From an uncultured Bacteroides sp. (GTDB lineage Bacteria; Bacteroidota; Bacteroidia; Bacteroidales; Bacteroidaceae): a DNA stretch of 64,000 nt. The stretch spans positions 1-64,000 of the forward strand of contig CAQOGY010000016.1 in NCBI GenBank assembly GCA_948847595.1. Reading direction: 5' to 3'. Below, piece after piece: positions 51,138-59,300 of this stretch (within the stretch, counting starts at the first letter, position 1; every line of letters starts with the position of its first letter). The notes beneath the pieces are model-generated. The model was not told where the DNA came from. It saw nothing but the letters and a program-made list of their open reading frames with translations, and did not search any database. The translations under genes and the position numbers were made by a program.

Positions 51138-52805
51138 CTATTTTTGTTTTAATTGGTGATAATAATTTTTCAGCATTCGTGCGTCTTTGTTCTTGTTGGT
51201 GAACACTTCCAATAAGACAGGGCGTTCCTTCGCTTCCGGTTGAGTGAAAATCTGCATGGTTTCAGCCAGTTCCTCGCCATTCTCCGCTTGCAGATAAAGG
51301 AATCCCCGTTCTTCCGCCCAACCTTTGGCAGACGTTTTATGAACAGCCGCGATAAACTTATGCGAAGTGCCCGACATATCCAGCCCCGGCAAGGTATGGA
51401 AAATCTCCCCGCCACCGTTATTCAACAAAAGAATACGCAGGTTGGGACGGACATTCACATTCCACAACGCATTCATGTCGTAGAAGAAACTCAAATCCCC
51501 GATGGCTATAAAATTCAGCTTATCAGAAGCCGCCGCATAGCCGACAGCCGTAGAAAGCGAACCTTCAATGCCACTCGTCCCCCGGTTGCAGCAGACTTCA
51601 ATCGTAGAGGGAATGGCATATAACTGGGCATAACGGACGACCGAACTATTTGCCAGATGCAAGGCGCATGATTCCGGCAAGGACTTTATCAATGCACCGA
51701 CAGCCGCCATCTCCGAATAGGCAAATTCCGGTTCGGGGATGATTTTGCAATAATTCTCCCACACACGGGGATATTCAGGAGTACGGTTGTCGAGCAGGCT
51801 CGCTATCTTTTCCAAGAATTCGAACGGGTCCATCTCAATCACGGTAGTCAATGCACCGTAGAGGTCGACCACTTCACCGTCCGGCGATACGTGCCAATGT
51901 TCTTTGGGCGGATGCTGGCGAAGGAACTTCTTCAATCGTTTGGAGACGACGTGCCCGCCATAAGTAATCAGCAGTTCGGGAGACATCTGATCTATTTTCT
52001 CTTCGGGCATAGCATAGAGCGCCGCGTCGAAGTTCTTCACCGGGATACCGGGAACAGTCTGATTGCCGATATGCTCCGTCAGCCAGGCAAAGTGCTTATA
52101 TAATAATTTGGTATATCTCTTTTCAAACAGATAGATAAGGTTCATCTGACCGACAATAATCATCCGTTTCTGATATTTATTCATCCGGTCGATGAGGTCG
52201 TTGTAATCACGGTCGTAGACGTTCAAGCCTTGATAACGCGTGATGACACGTACTTCGGGCAGGGTATCCGTCGTAAACTGGAACAACGGTTCGGAAATTG
52301 GGACATTGATATGAACCGGCCCCTTTCCGTGATGGTTCATCTCCAGCAGGGCTTCATTTATCAGGCGGTTGCAGTACCATTCATCTTCATCCGTGTGAAT
52401 CTCCGGAAGATTGACTGACTTTTTGACCAGTGATTGGAATACACCCGGTTGCGGAAGTGTCTGTCCGTCCATTTGCCCTATCCAGGCTGCGGGACGGTCG
52501 GCAGAGATGACAACCAGAGGAACATTCTGATAGAAGGCTTCTGCCACAGCCGGATGGAGATTCAATAATGCCGTTCCGGAAGTGCAACAGATTGCAGCAG
52601 GCTTGCCACCATTCAACGTAAGCCCGATGGCGAAATACCCCGCACTCCTTTCGTCTGTCACCGCATAACAGGTAAAATCAGGATGGTTGGACAAGGTATG
52701 CACGATAGGTATGTTACGGCTGCCCGGACACAATACAATTTTAGTAATCCCGTGCGCCTGAAGCAACGCAACCAGTTGGAGTATGTTCTTCTTATCTGTG
52801 TACAT
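51138..52805 (-). CDS. menD: SEPHCHC synthase (MenD), thiamine-diphosphate enzyme
   Basis: A 555-residue ThDP-dependent enzyme that adds 2-oxoglutarate-derived succinic semialdehyde to isochorismate. The N-terminus shows LCPGSRNIPIVHTL and the cofactor-binding glutamate region YAVTDERSAGYFAIGL; the ThDP motif is seen as AIGDLSFFYDMNALWN, with the NNGGGEIFHTLPG segment of MenD. It starts 27 bases after the isochorismate synthase gene. Confidence 0.96.
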   Translation of the reverse strand: MYTDKKNILQLVALLQAHGITKIVLCPGSRNIPIVHTLSNHPDFTCYAVTDERSAGYFAIGLTLNGGKPAAICCTSGTALLNLHPAVAEAFYQNVPLVVISADRPAAWIGQMDGQTLPQPGVFQSLVKKSVNLPEIHTDEDEWYCNRLINEALLEMNHHGKGPVHINVPISEPLFQFTTDTLPEVRVITRYQGLNVYDRDYNDLIDRMNKYQKRMIIVGQMNLIYLFEKRYTKLLYKHFAWLTEHIGNQTVPGIPVKNFDAALYAMPEEKIDQMSPELLITYGGHVVSKRLKKFLRQHPPKEHWHVSPDGEVVDLYGALTTVIEMDPFEFLEKIASLLDNRTPEYPRVWENYCKIIPEPEFAYSEMAAVGALIKSLPESCALHLANSSVVRYAQLYAIPSTIEVCCNRGTSGIEGSLSTAVGYAAASDKLNFIAIGDLSFFYDMNALWNVNVRPNLRILLLNNGGGEIFHTLPGLDMSGTSHKFIAAVHKTSAKGWAEERGFLYLQAENGEELAETMQIFTQPEAKERPVLLEVFTNKNKDARMLKNYYHQLKQK

Positions 52806-52832
52806 GATGGTTAGTGATTAGTGAATTAGTGA

Positions 52833-53939
52833 TTAATAAGCTATCAGCCGTTTCATGGTCTGCAACTTCTTTTCCGTTTCCAGCCATTCGTCGTCCAGTT
52901 CCGAAGACGCCAGTAATCCGCCGCCGGCATAAAGGGTCAGTTGCTTGTCTTCGATATGCATACAGCGCAGGTTCACATACAAATCCGTCCTTCCGTCGGG
53001 GTCGAGCCATCCGATAAAGCCGGAATAGTAACGGCGGTCGTAACCTTCGTTTTCCAATATGAATTGATAGGCTTCTTCCTTGGGAAGCCCGCACACGGCA
53101 GGCGTCGGGTGCAGAACTTTCAGAAGATTCCCCAAATCCTTATTATCTTTCAAGGAGAAATGAAAATCGGTTTTCAGATGCGACAATGCTCCGGCATAGG
53201 CAGGATAAGGTCCGTTCTCCGTAGAACGGATGCCTAATGAAAGAAGTCTCCGGCGGATATAGGATGCTACATAATCCTGCTCCTTCCGGTTCTTCTCATC
53301 CCATGCTTGCGGTAATTTGCCGTCCTGCAAAGGTTGCGTTCCGGCCAGTGCCACCGTGTTCCATTCGTCTTTTTCGCCCGACAAGATGATTTCGGGGGTG
53401 CTGCCGAGCCAGATACCCGTTTGAGGGGTATAGCACAGGTATATATAGGAATGGATATAACGTTTGCAAGCCGCACGAAAAACGGATGAGGGAGAGAAAT
53501 CCGGCGTCTGACCGATACCGATAGTGAGTTCACGGGAAAGCACTAATTTGTCGAAAGTCTTGTCACGCAAGGCATTTATAAATGTATGAAAACAGGCGGC
53601 ATACTTTTCCGTGCAAGTATTCAGGAATGTCTCCTGTCCTTGCAGTTGTCGGGCTTTTTCCTGTTCTTCGTCCGTATCCTCGTCAATTGGCAGTGGTTGT
53701 CCCCACTGCTCCGATTGTATCAGCACAATCGGACATGTTTCGCTCACCCGGAACGGGGCGATGACAAATCCCCGCTGCCCGTCCAGGTCTTTGAGGTCAT
53801 AGATCAAGCGGACAGCCCCCCCGGCCTGTGTCAACAAACGAGGGGTTTTCTCTCCGGGAATACGGTAAACGGCAAACGGTTGTTGTTGCCGGATGAATGT
53901 ATCAATAGTTGTCAGATTACTTATTTCTTCGTCAATCAT
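52833..53939 (-). CDS. menF: Isochorismate synthase (MenF)
   Basis: A 368-residue chorismate-binding enzyme that converts chorismate to isochorismate, the first committed step of menaquinone synthesis. The C-terminal catalytic region includes IWLGSTPEIIL, LAGTQPL, HLKTDFHFSL, LHPTPAVCGLPKEEAY and YYSGFIGWLDPDG. The start ATG overlaps the stop of the preceding HAD-thioesterase gene (ATGA); the frame extends further upstream, but that part lies inside the preceding gene. Confidence 0.94.
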   Translation of the reverse strand: MIDEEISNLTTIDTFIRQQQPFAVYRIPGEKTPRLLTQAGGAVRLIYDLKDLDGQRGFVIAPFRVSETCPIVLIQSEQWGQPLPIDEDTDEEQEKARQLQGQETFLNTCTEKYAACFHTFINALRDKTFDKLVLSRELTIGIGQTPDFSPSSVFRAACKRYIHSYIYLCYTPQTGIWLGSTPEIILSGEKDEWNTVALAGTQPLQDGKLPQAWDEKNRKEQDYVASYIRRRLLSLGIRSTENGPYPAYAGALSHLKTDFHFSLKDNKDLGNLLKVLHPTPAVCGLPKEEAYQFILENEGYDRRYYSGFIGWLDPDGRTDLYVNLRCMHIEDKQLTLYAGGGLLASSELDDEWLETEKKLQTMKRLIAY

Positions 53940-55168
53940 CTTTTTTTCATAACGCTGTTGACTACCCGTATGGAAGACACCAGTTTGTTGGTTGAGGTAA
54001 AGACGTCTACATTCCATACATGGGATGAACGTCCTTTGTGTACAATGGTCGCTACTGCCCGCACAGTATCTCCTTCGTGGGCAGAAGAGATGTGGTTTCC
54101 ACTGACTTGCATTCCTACTACAATTTCGTCAGGCTGGCAAAGAATCATTGACCCTAGTCCGGCAACCGTCTCTCCCAACGCAAGAGTAGCGCCGCCATGC
54201 AATATTCCGAACGGCTGGCGTGTACGATGGTCTACGGGCATTGTAGCTTCTACACGGTCTTCGTCAGCATAGGTATATTGGATACCCAGGTTTCCCATTA
54301 ATGCGTGGCGTGCCTGTGCATTCAGTTGGTCAAGGGGGATTTCCGCTGCGCGGACTTCAGCGATAATGGCTTTTTCGACAGCAAGAGCCACTCCGTCTTC
54401 TTCATTCGAAGCGGTCACATAGTCGGCACAAGCTTTCACCGAGTCTTGTGAGTGTCCCATAGCTATTCCCAGTCCTGCCAATTGAATCATGGTTACGTCA
54501 CACACGCCATCACCAATGGCAATCACTTCTTCACGCGTGATGCCCAATACTTCCATCAGAGCACCTAAGGTATTCGCCTTATCAATGGCACAAGGTACTA
54601 CTTCGAGGAAATACGGTTCGGAGCGGAAGACATCCAAAGCACCGTTCAGGCGTCTCTTCCAATGTTCTTCCAGGCTGACAAGTGTTTCTTCGTCATCGCT
54701 GACAAGCATGCACTTGCAAGGAGCAAAATCAATGGCGGCGGAAAATTCGTCTTCCCGAATCACTTGCAGGTTATTCAGCCAGGCTTCATTCTGGATATGT
54801 TCATTTTCAGGAGAGTCCGTTATGATCGTATCATCATGATAGGTGAACAAAGCGAAGCCATTCTTGCGGGCTTTCTTTTCCAGGTAAGGCAGCATTTCGG
54901 GGTTAATACGACGTTCGAACAGGATTTCCCCGTTCTGTGCGTTGATGATCTGGCAACCGTTATAAGAAAGGATAAAGCCACCATAGTTTCCAAGTTCGAG
55001 AGACTTGGCAAGCGGCAACAAACCATAAGTCGGTCTGCCGGAAGCCAGCACGATACGTACTCCCATCTGCTGTATTTTCAGCAAGGCGGCCAGTGTACGT
55101 TTACTAATTTCTTTCGCATCATTAAGCAGTGTTCCGTCTACATCCAGGACCAATAATTTATACTTCAT
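53936..55168 (-). CDS. Fusion of Cof-type HAD phosphatase and hotdog thioesterase (candidate DHNA-CoA thioesterase)
   Basis: A 410-residue two-domain protein. Residues 1 to about 270 are a Cof/IIB HAD hydrolase, with the nucleophile motif VLDVDGTLLND (Asp9, Asp11) and the metal motif AIGDGVCDVTM. Residues about 273-410 are a hotdog thioesterase of the YdiI/MenI type, with QPFGILHGGATLALGETVAG carrying the expected glutamate. As the first gene of the men operon, the second domain would hydrolyse dihydroxynaphthoyl-CoA, the step otherwise missing here. The substrate of the HAD half is unknown. The function of the thioesterase half is inferred from family and position. Confidence 0.85.
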   Translation of the reverse strand: MKYKLLVLDVDGTLLNDAKEISKRTLAALLKIQQMGVRIVLASGRPTYGLLPLAKSLELGNYGGFILSYNGCQIINAQNGEILFERRINPEMLPYLEKKARKNGFALFTYHDDTIITDSPENEHIQNEAWLNNLQVIREDEFSAAIDFAPCKCMLVSDDEETLVSLEEHWKRRLNGALDVFRSEPYFLEVVPCAIDKANTLGALMEVLGITREEVIAIGDGVCDVTMIQLAGLGIAMGHSQDSVKACADYVTASNEEDGVALAVEKAIIAEVRAAEIPLDQLNAQARHALMGNLGIQYTYADEDRVEATMPVDHRTRQPFGILHGGATLALGETVAGLGSMILCQPDEIVVGMQVSGNHISSAHEGDTVRAVATIVHKGRSSHVWNVDVFTSTNKLVSSIRVVNSVMKKR

Positions 55169-55193
55169 GGTTACACGATTTTGATTTAGATTA

Positions 55194-55201
55194 CAAAGGT
55201 A
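55194..55201 (-). promoter_or_regulatory. -7 box of the men operon
   Basis: TACCTTTG on the minus strand, 25 bases upstream of the first gene's ATG. The -33 region is weak. Confidence 0.45.
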
Positions 55202-55252
55202 GGAAATTGAGTGAACGACAGAAAGCGTAAACAGATAAAAATTACTTTAATT

Positions 55253-55615
55253 TCACTCTTTCAGACGCATTTCCAAATAATCACGGAGTATCCGGGCATG
55301 ATTGTACACGGGTTCTTTAGATGCATAGAGGAGTGTCACCACCGGATGCGGCTTTATAAGGGACAGAAAATCGGTCACTGCCTGAGACGCGTCCAGCTCT
55401 TTCTGATACAGGACGGAGAAATCATTCCAGTGTCCCGGTATATCTTCGTGGAACCACTTACGCAGGGCAGCGGACGGTGTTATGTCTTTTGCCCAATAAT
55501 CACATTTCAGCCATTCTTTTTTAATGCCTCGTGGCCATAGCTTGTCTACCAATACTCTGTATCCGTCTGTTTCTGAAAAATCCTCGTACACTCGCTTTAT
55601 CCTAACTTGTAACAT
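55253..55615 (-). CDS. DUF488-family protein (YeaO-like)
   Basis: A 120-residue protein of the DUF488 family, whose function is not established. The typical start VRIKRVYEDFSETDGYRVLV and the DKLWPRGIKKE motif are present, followed by LYASKEPVYNHARILRDYL. It appears to be a single gene between the regulator and the men operon. A 9-base inverted repeat (ATTACTATA at 55614-55622 and TATAGTAAT at 55639-55647) overlaps its start and may be an operator. Confidence 0.88.
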   Translation of the reverse strand: MLQVRIKRVYEDFSETDGYRVLVDKLWPRGIKKEWLKCDYWAKDITPSAALRKWFHEDIPGHWNDFSVLYQKELDASQAVTDFLSLIKPHPVVTLLYASKEPVYNHARILRDYLEMRLKE

Positions 55616-55683
55616 TACTATATTTATTTAATTAACTTTATAGTAATAAACCGAAAAAGCCGAGAATTGTTTACCGGGAACTC

Positions 55684-57444
55684 TTAATCCCTAAGCGAAT
55701 CCTGTGCTTTCTTAAATTCGTAGGGTGTCATGCCAGTTTTTTTCTTGAAAAGATTATATAATATCGGTGTACTGTTGAATCCGGATTCATCCGCTATGGC
55801 ACGTATCGTATAATTGGGATATTGCTTCATCAATTTGATAGCATAAGTAATACGCAATTCATTGATATACCCGTTAAAGTTAGTCCCTGTGCATTCACGA
55901 ATCATCCGGGCGAAACGTGCGTTATTCAGATGTACTATATGCGCCAAGTCTTCCCTTGACAATTCCGATGAAAGAAATAACTGTTTCTGAAGGACTATCT
56001 GATTCAATTCCTGAAATATCTTCCTGTTCTCTTCTTCTTCCCCGCTGACTTCACCTGTTTCGTCGTCCGAAAGTTCTTCCAATTCTTCGGATGAGATTAA
56101 TTCCGGTTCTATCTCCGATATGACAGCTTGCTGTCCGTATGCTTCCGACAACTGGTTGCCGTCTTTCCTATTGGCGAATTTCTCGTTTATAAGCCGGGCA
56201 AGCGTCCTGTTCTTATACTCGACTATATGATTGAAACGCCACAAACGCCATACAATAAACAAAGTCAGCACAACAATACATGCAAGGAACCAGAGAGCCA
56301 TATTTCTGATTCTCAGTTGAAAAGCCTGTTCGTTGATATATTCTTCTTTTTCTGAGGCGCCATATATTGCATTCAGTTCCAATGCGGCATTATTCCTATC
56401 TCGGGTATTGATGCTGTCCGTTATGGCTAAAATCGTTTCACGTATCTCCGCTACTTCCTTGTATTTATGCATACCCAAGTATGCTTTCACTTCATGTCGG
56501 AGAACAGTCAGATATTGTTCATTCAGAGTGTCTTGTTGGGTCCTCATCAGCTCCTTAAAATCTTTGCAATTATCTATGACTTTTTCATATTGTCCGGAAA
56601 GCATCAAATAAGGAAGCGAGTACATTTTTCCATCCGGAGTATGTGATTCTTTCTTTGACAAGTATTTCTGATAATATTGTTCCGCCTGCCCATATTTCTT
56701 CTCCATGCAATAAATATAGGCCAGCTTGGAATACAAATAACTATATTGGCCGTCCACATAAGCTTCAGGGATTTGAGGCAATGCTTTGAGCCGTTCAATC
56801 TGTTTCTCACGTTCAAAACCTACTTCCAGAGCCTCTTCGATTCGGGAATCATTCATCAGAAACCCCATTTTCGCCCCATAATAGTATGAAAGCAGCATCA
56901 TTTCACGCTTCTCCTTCGACCCGCGCAGCAATTCAATAGTCCGATCGAAATAATCATATGCCTTGTCTTTAAAAGACAATCTCCAGTTATTCTCTCCCAT
57001 GCAGAAAAACAATCTGGCTCTAGCCTCTCTGTTTCCTAATTCTTGTGCCTGTCTGATTCCCTCTAATGCATAATGCATACTTTCATTATACTTGCTCATC
57101 ATTGCCGAGAACTCAGCCAAATAAACTGTCATTTTCAGCATGTGTTCCGGGTCTTTCTGGTATATGGAATCAAGCAGATAAGCTTTTTTCGCATACATAA
57201 ACGCGAGTTTGTTCATATACATATTACTATATGACAAACTACGCAATTCGTTTATAACCCGCAAAGATATTGTTTTCCTGTTCTCCGCTTCGTCCAGTAA
57301 TTGCAGAGCTCGCTTAGAATCAGAGATATAAATATCCCTGATATACTTTTCAGTATAGAGAGAATCACTATGTATAGTTTTATCAGCCCTCGAAAATTGA
57401 TTGTGTACAAATAAAAGCACTAAAATACATACCCAAAAACGCAT
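55684..57444 (-). CDS. Membrane-anchored TPR regulator with AraC-type DNA-binding domain
   Basis: A 586-residue regulator. A signal-anchor-like N-terminus is followed by tetratricopeptide-like helices (about residues 60-350), one membrane segment around 385-405 (MALWFLACIVVLTLFIVWRL), an acidic coiled region, and a C-terminal AraC helix-turn-helix pair (about 490-583; NYTIRAIADESGFNSTPILY, FKKKTGMTPYEFKKAQ). The TPR part should lie in the periplasm and the DNA-binding part in the cytoplasm. The target is unknown; the neighbours offer men genes and starch enzymes. Confidence 0.87.
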   Translation of the reverse strand: MRFWVCILVLLFVHNQFSRADKTIHSDSLYTEKYIRDIYISDSKRALQLLDEAENRKTISLRVINELRSLSYSNMYMNKLAFMYAKKAYLLDSIYQKDPEHMLKMTVYLAEFSAMMSKYNESMHYALEGIRQAQELGNREARARLFFCMGENNWRLSFKDKAYDYFDRTIELLRGSKEKREMMLLSYYYGAKMGFLMNDSRIEEALEVGFEREKQIERLKALPQIPEAYVDGQYSYLYSKLAYIYCMEKKYGQAEQYYQKYLSKKESHTPDGKMYSLPYLMLSGQYEKVIDNCKDFKELMRTQQDTLNEQYLTVLRHEVKAYLGMHKYKEVAEIRETILAITDSINTRDRNNAALELNAIYGASEKEEYINEQAFQLRIRNMALWFLACIVVLTLFIVWRLWRFNHIVEYKNRTLARLINEKFANRKDGNQLSEAYGQQAVISEIEPELISSEELEELSDDETGEVSGEEEENRKIFQELNQIVLQKQLFLSSELSREDLAHIVHLNNARFARMIRECTGTNFNGYINELRITYAIKLMKQYPNYTIRAIADESGFNSTPILYNLFKKKTGMTPYEFKKAQDSLRD

Positions 57445-57474
57445 AAAATCTTACGTGTTTAATCATTCAGCATC

Positions 57475-57506
57475 CAAAGGTATGTATTTTCTATAAAAAG
57501 TGCAAG
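57475..57506 (-). promoter_or_regulatory. Promoter of the AraC-type regulator
   Basis: Minus-strand CTTG (57506-57503), 20 bases, TACCTTTG (57482-57475), 30 bases before the ATG. Confidence 0.5.
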
Positions 57507-57542
57507 AAGGAATTTAATTTTAAGCAACCTAAATTGCCTTCT
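57506..57542 (-). terminator. Weak terminator-like hairpin after the alpha-amylase gene
   Basis: GAAGG-AATTTA pairs with TAAATT-GCCTTC with one bulged base, overlapping the amylase stop codon; a minus-strand T-rich stretch follows within ten bases. Confidence 0.35.
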
Positions 57543-58977
57543 TTACCCAAACAGCCAGGTTACGGGCATCAACGGAAAATTCACCGTTCCCTTCTTCATC
57601 CAAAGTTACTTCTTCCTGAATGCTTCCGGTTATTTCGTGCCATATCTCACCCTTATGACCTTCACCCAGACTCATCGTTTTACTGCCGGCTTCGTCATTG
57701 GACATCAAAAAGACCAGTCCCGAACCCGTATGTTCCTCATCTCCTGTGCGAATAAAACCGATAGTGGAGGGGTGATCGAAATATTCAACCTGGTCGCCAT
57801 AAGCATATTTTCTTCTGGCGTCCAACAATATGTCCAAGATCTTGGTATGCGGGGATTTCTCTCCTTTTATTCCATAGTAATCCCCATAAAACAGGCAAGG
57901 ATAACCATCTTTCATCAAGAGAATAAGACCATATGCCAACGGTTTGAACCAGTCTTCTATTTGGGACTCCAGCGAACTTCCCAACTGCGAGTCGTGATTA
58001 TCGACAAATGTCACAGCCAAATCACAATGATGTTCGACCAGTGTATCCTTCAGGATATTCCGCAAATCATATTCTTTACCTTCCTGTGCTGCCTGAAACA
58101 TATTATAATGTAACGGGACATCAAACAAATTCACCTTATGCCCTACCGTTTCCAAATAGGCGTCGAGTGTTTCCAAGTCACCGTTCCAATATTCACCTAC
58201 GGCATAAAAATCATCTCCCCGTTCACTTCTCACCGCATCAAGAAATTGTGCGATAAACTGGTCTTTCATATGCTTGATAGCATCCAACCGGAATCCGTCG
58301 AGTCCAAGTTCACCGGTAACCCATTTCCCCCAACGGTTCAGTTCGGATACAACCTCAGGATGGTCCAAATCAATATCATTACACAACAAAAAGTCATAAT
58401 TGCCATTCTCATTGTCCACTCCCTCGCTCCAGGCTTTTCCTTCTCCCTGGATCTGAAAGACTCCGCTACGTTTCTTGGCGTCGTCAAATCCCGTACCGGA
58501 GAAGTGATACCAGTGCCACTTAAAATCCGAATACTTGTCCTTACGTCCATGGAAGCTATATCCGGTCCAGCCCTGTATCTCATACGGTTCGCCCAACGCC
58601 TTGTTCCTTTCTTTGGGGTCAACCTCCACGACCATAAACTTTTCGGTAAAATCACCGCCTGCCTTATGGTTCAGCACTACATCCAGATAAACCGCAATAT
58701 GATATTTGTGCAATTCGCCAATCATCTCTTTCAGTTCATCCTTCGTACCGTACTTTGTCCGTACTGTCCCTTTCTGTTCAAATTCGCCCAGGTCATACAA
58801 ATCATAAGTTGCATATCCTTCATCCTGCTGCTCGTCGGCTTTATAAGCAGGTGGAATCCAGACTGCGGTTACACCAATGTCATGAAGATGCGACGCGTCT
58901 TCTTTTAATTGTTTCCATAACTTCCCGTCATTCGGGAGATTCCATTCAAAATACTGCATCATTACACCATTTTCCAT
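57529..58977 (-). CDS. Cytoplasmic alpha-amylase, GH13
   Basis: A 482-residue GH13 enzyme of the B. licheniformis-like cytoplasmic type (GH13_5). Catalytic residues are Asp232 (GFRLDAIKHM), Glu262 (VGEYW) and Asp329 (FVDNHDS); these sit one position from those of B. licheniformis amylase. Region I is YLDVVLNHKAGGD. There is no signal peptide (it begins MENGVMMQYFEW), so it should degrade internal glycogen or imported maltodextrins. It is divergent from pullulanase, with 323 bases between. Confidence 0.94.
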   Translation of the reverse strand: MENGVMMQYFEWNLPNDGKLWKQLKEDASHLHDIGVTAVWIPPAYKADEQQDEGYATYDLYDLGEFEQKGTVRTKYGTKDELKEMIGELHKYHIAVYLDVVLNHKAGGDFTEKFMVVEVDPKERNKALGEPYEIQGWTGYSFHGRKDKYSDFKWHWYHFSGTGFDDAKKRSGVFQIQGEGKAWSEGVDNENGNYDFLLCNDIDLDHPEVVSELNRWGKWVTGELGLDGFRLDAIKHMKDQFIAQFLDAVRSERGDDFYAVGEYWNGDLETLDAYLETVGHKVNLFDVPLHYNMFQAAQEGKEYDLRNILKDTLVEHHCDLAVTFVDNHDSQLGSSLESQIEDWFKPLAYGLILLMKDGYPCLFYGDYYGIKGEKSPHTKILDILLDARRKYAYGDQVEYFDHPSTIGFIRTGDEEHTGSGLVFLMSNDEAGSKTMSLGEGHKGEIWHEITGSIQEEVTLDEEGNGEFSVDARNLAVWVKKAI

Positions 58978-59092
58978 ATGCTATCTTTTTTAAATTGACG
59001 AGTATAAAACAAGTTGCAATAGAATAAAGTTCCTTCACAAGTATGAATTATTAGCAAAATGGTAGGAATTTGTCCATAAACCGAACGAACAA
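58978..59092. other. Divergent amylase/pullulanase control region
   Basis: This AT-rich stretch must hold the amylase promoter and probably the rightward one. No full TTTG/TAnnTTTG pair was found on either strand, and no clear operator palindrome. Confidence 0.3.
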
Positions 59093-59266
59093 ATGCTAAA
59101 CAGCAGAAAGTTCAAGAGTATGATTCATGCAACGACGAAAAATATCTTAATAATCCTTTTTATATCCATATTTACCGGGATAACAGCAATAAATTCTGTT
59201 TGTTCTGTTGTTTCTCATCATACCAAACAAGAACATACCAGTTCATTTACGCCACATAGGCATTGA
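59093..59266 (+). CDS. Small single-pass membrane protein (57 aa), candidate
   Basis: A 57-codon frame from ATG at 59093 to TGA at 59264-59266. It has the layout of a small membrane protein: a basic N-terminus (MLNSRKFKSM), one hydrophobic segment at about residues 18-40 (ILIILFISIFTGITAINS), and a histidine- and serine-rich tail ending FTPHRH. It lies 34 bases before pulA on the same strand, within the gap between the amylase and pullulanase genes. I do not recognise a family. The gene could also be a chance frame. Confidence 0.45.
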   Translation: MLNSRKFKSMIHATTKNILIILFISIFTGITAINSVCSVVSHHTKQEHTSSFTPHRH

Positions 59267-59300
59267 TTATTTTAAACAGTATTAATATAAAATTGAATGT

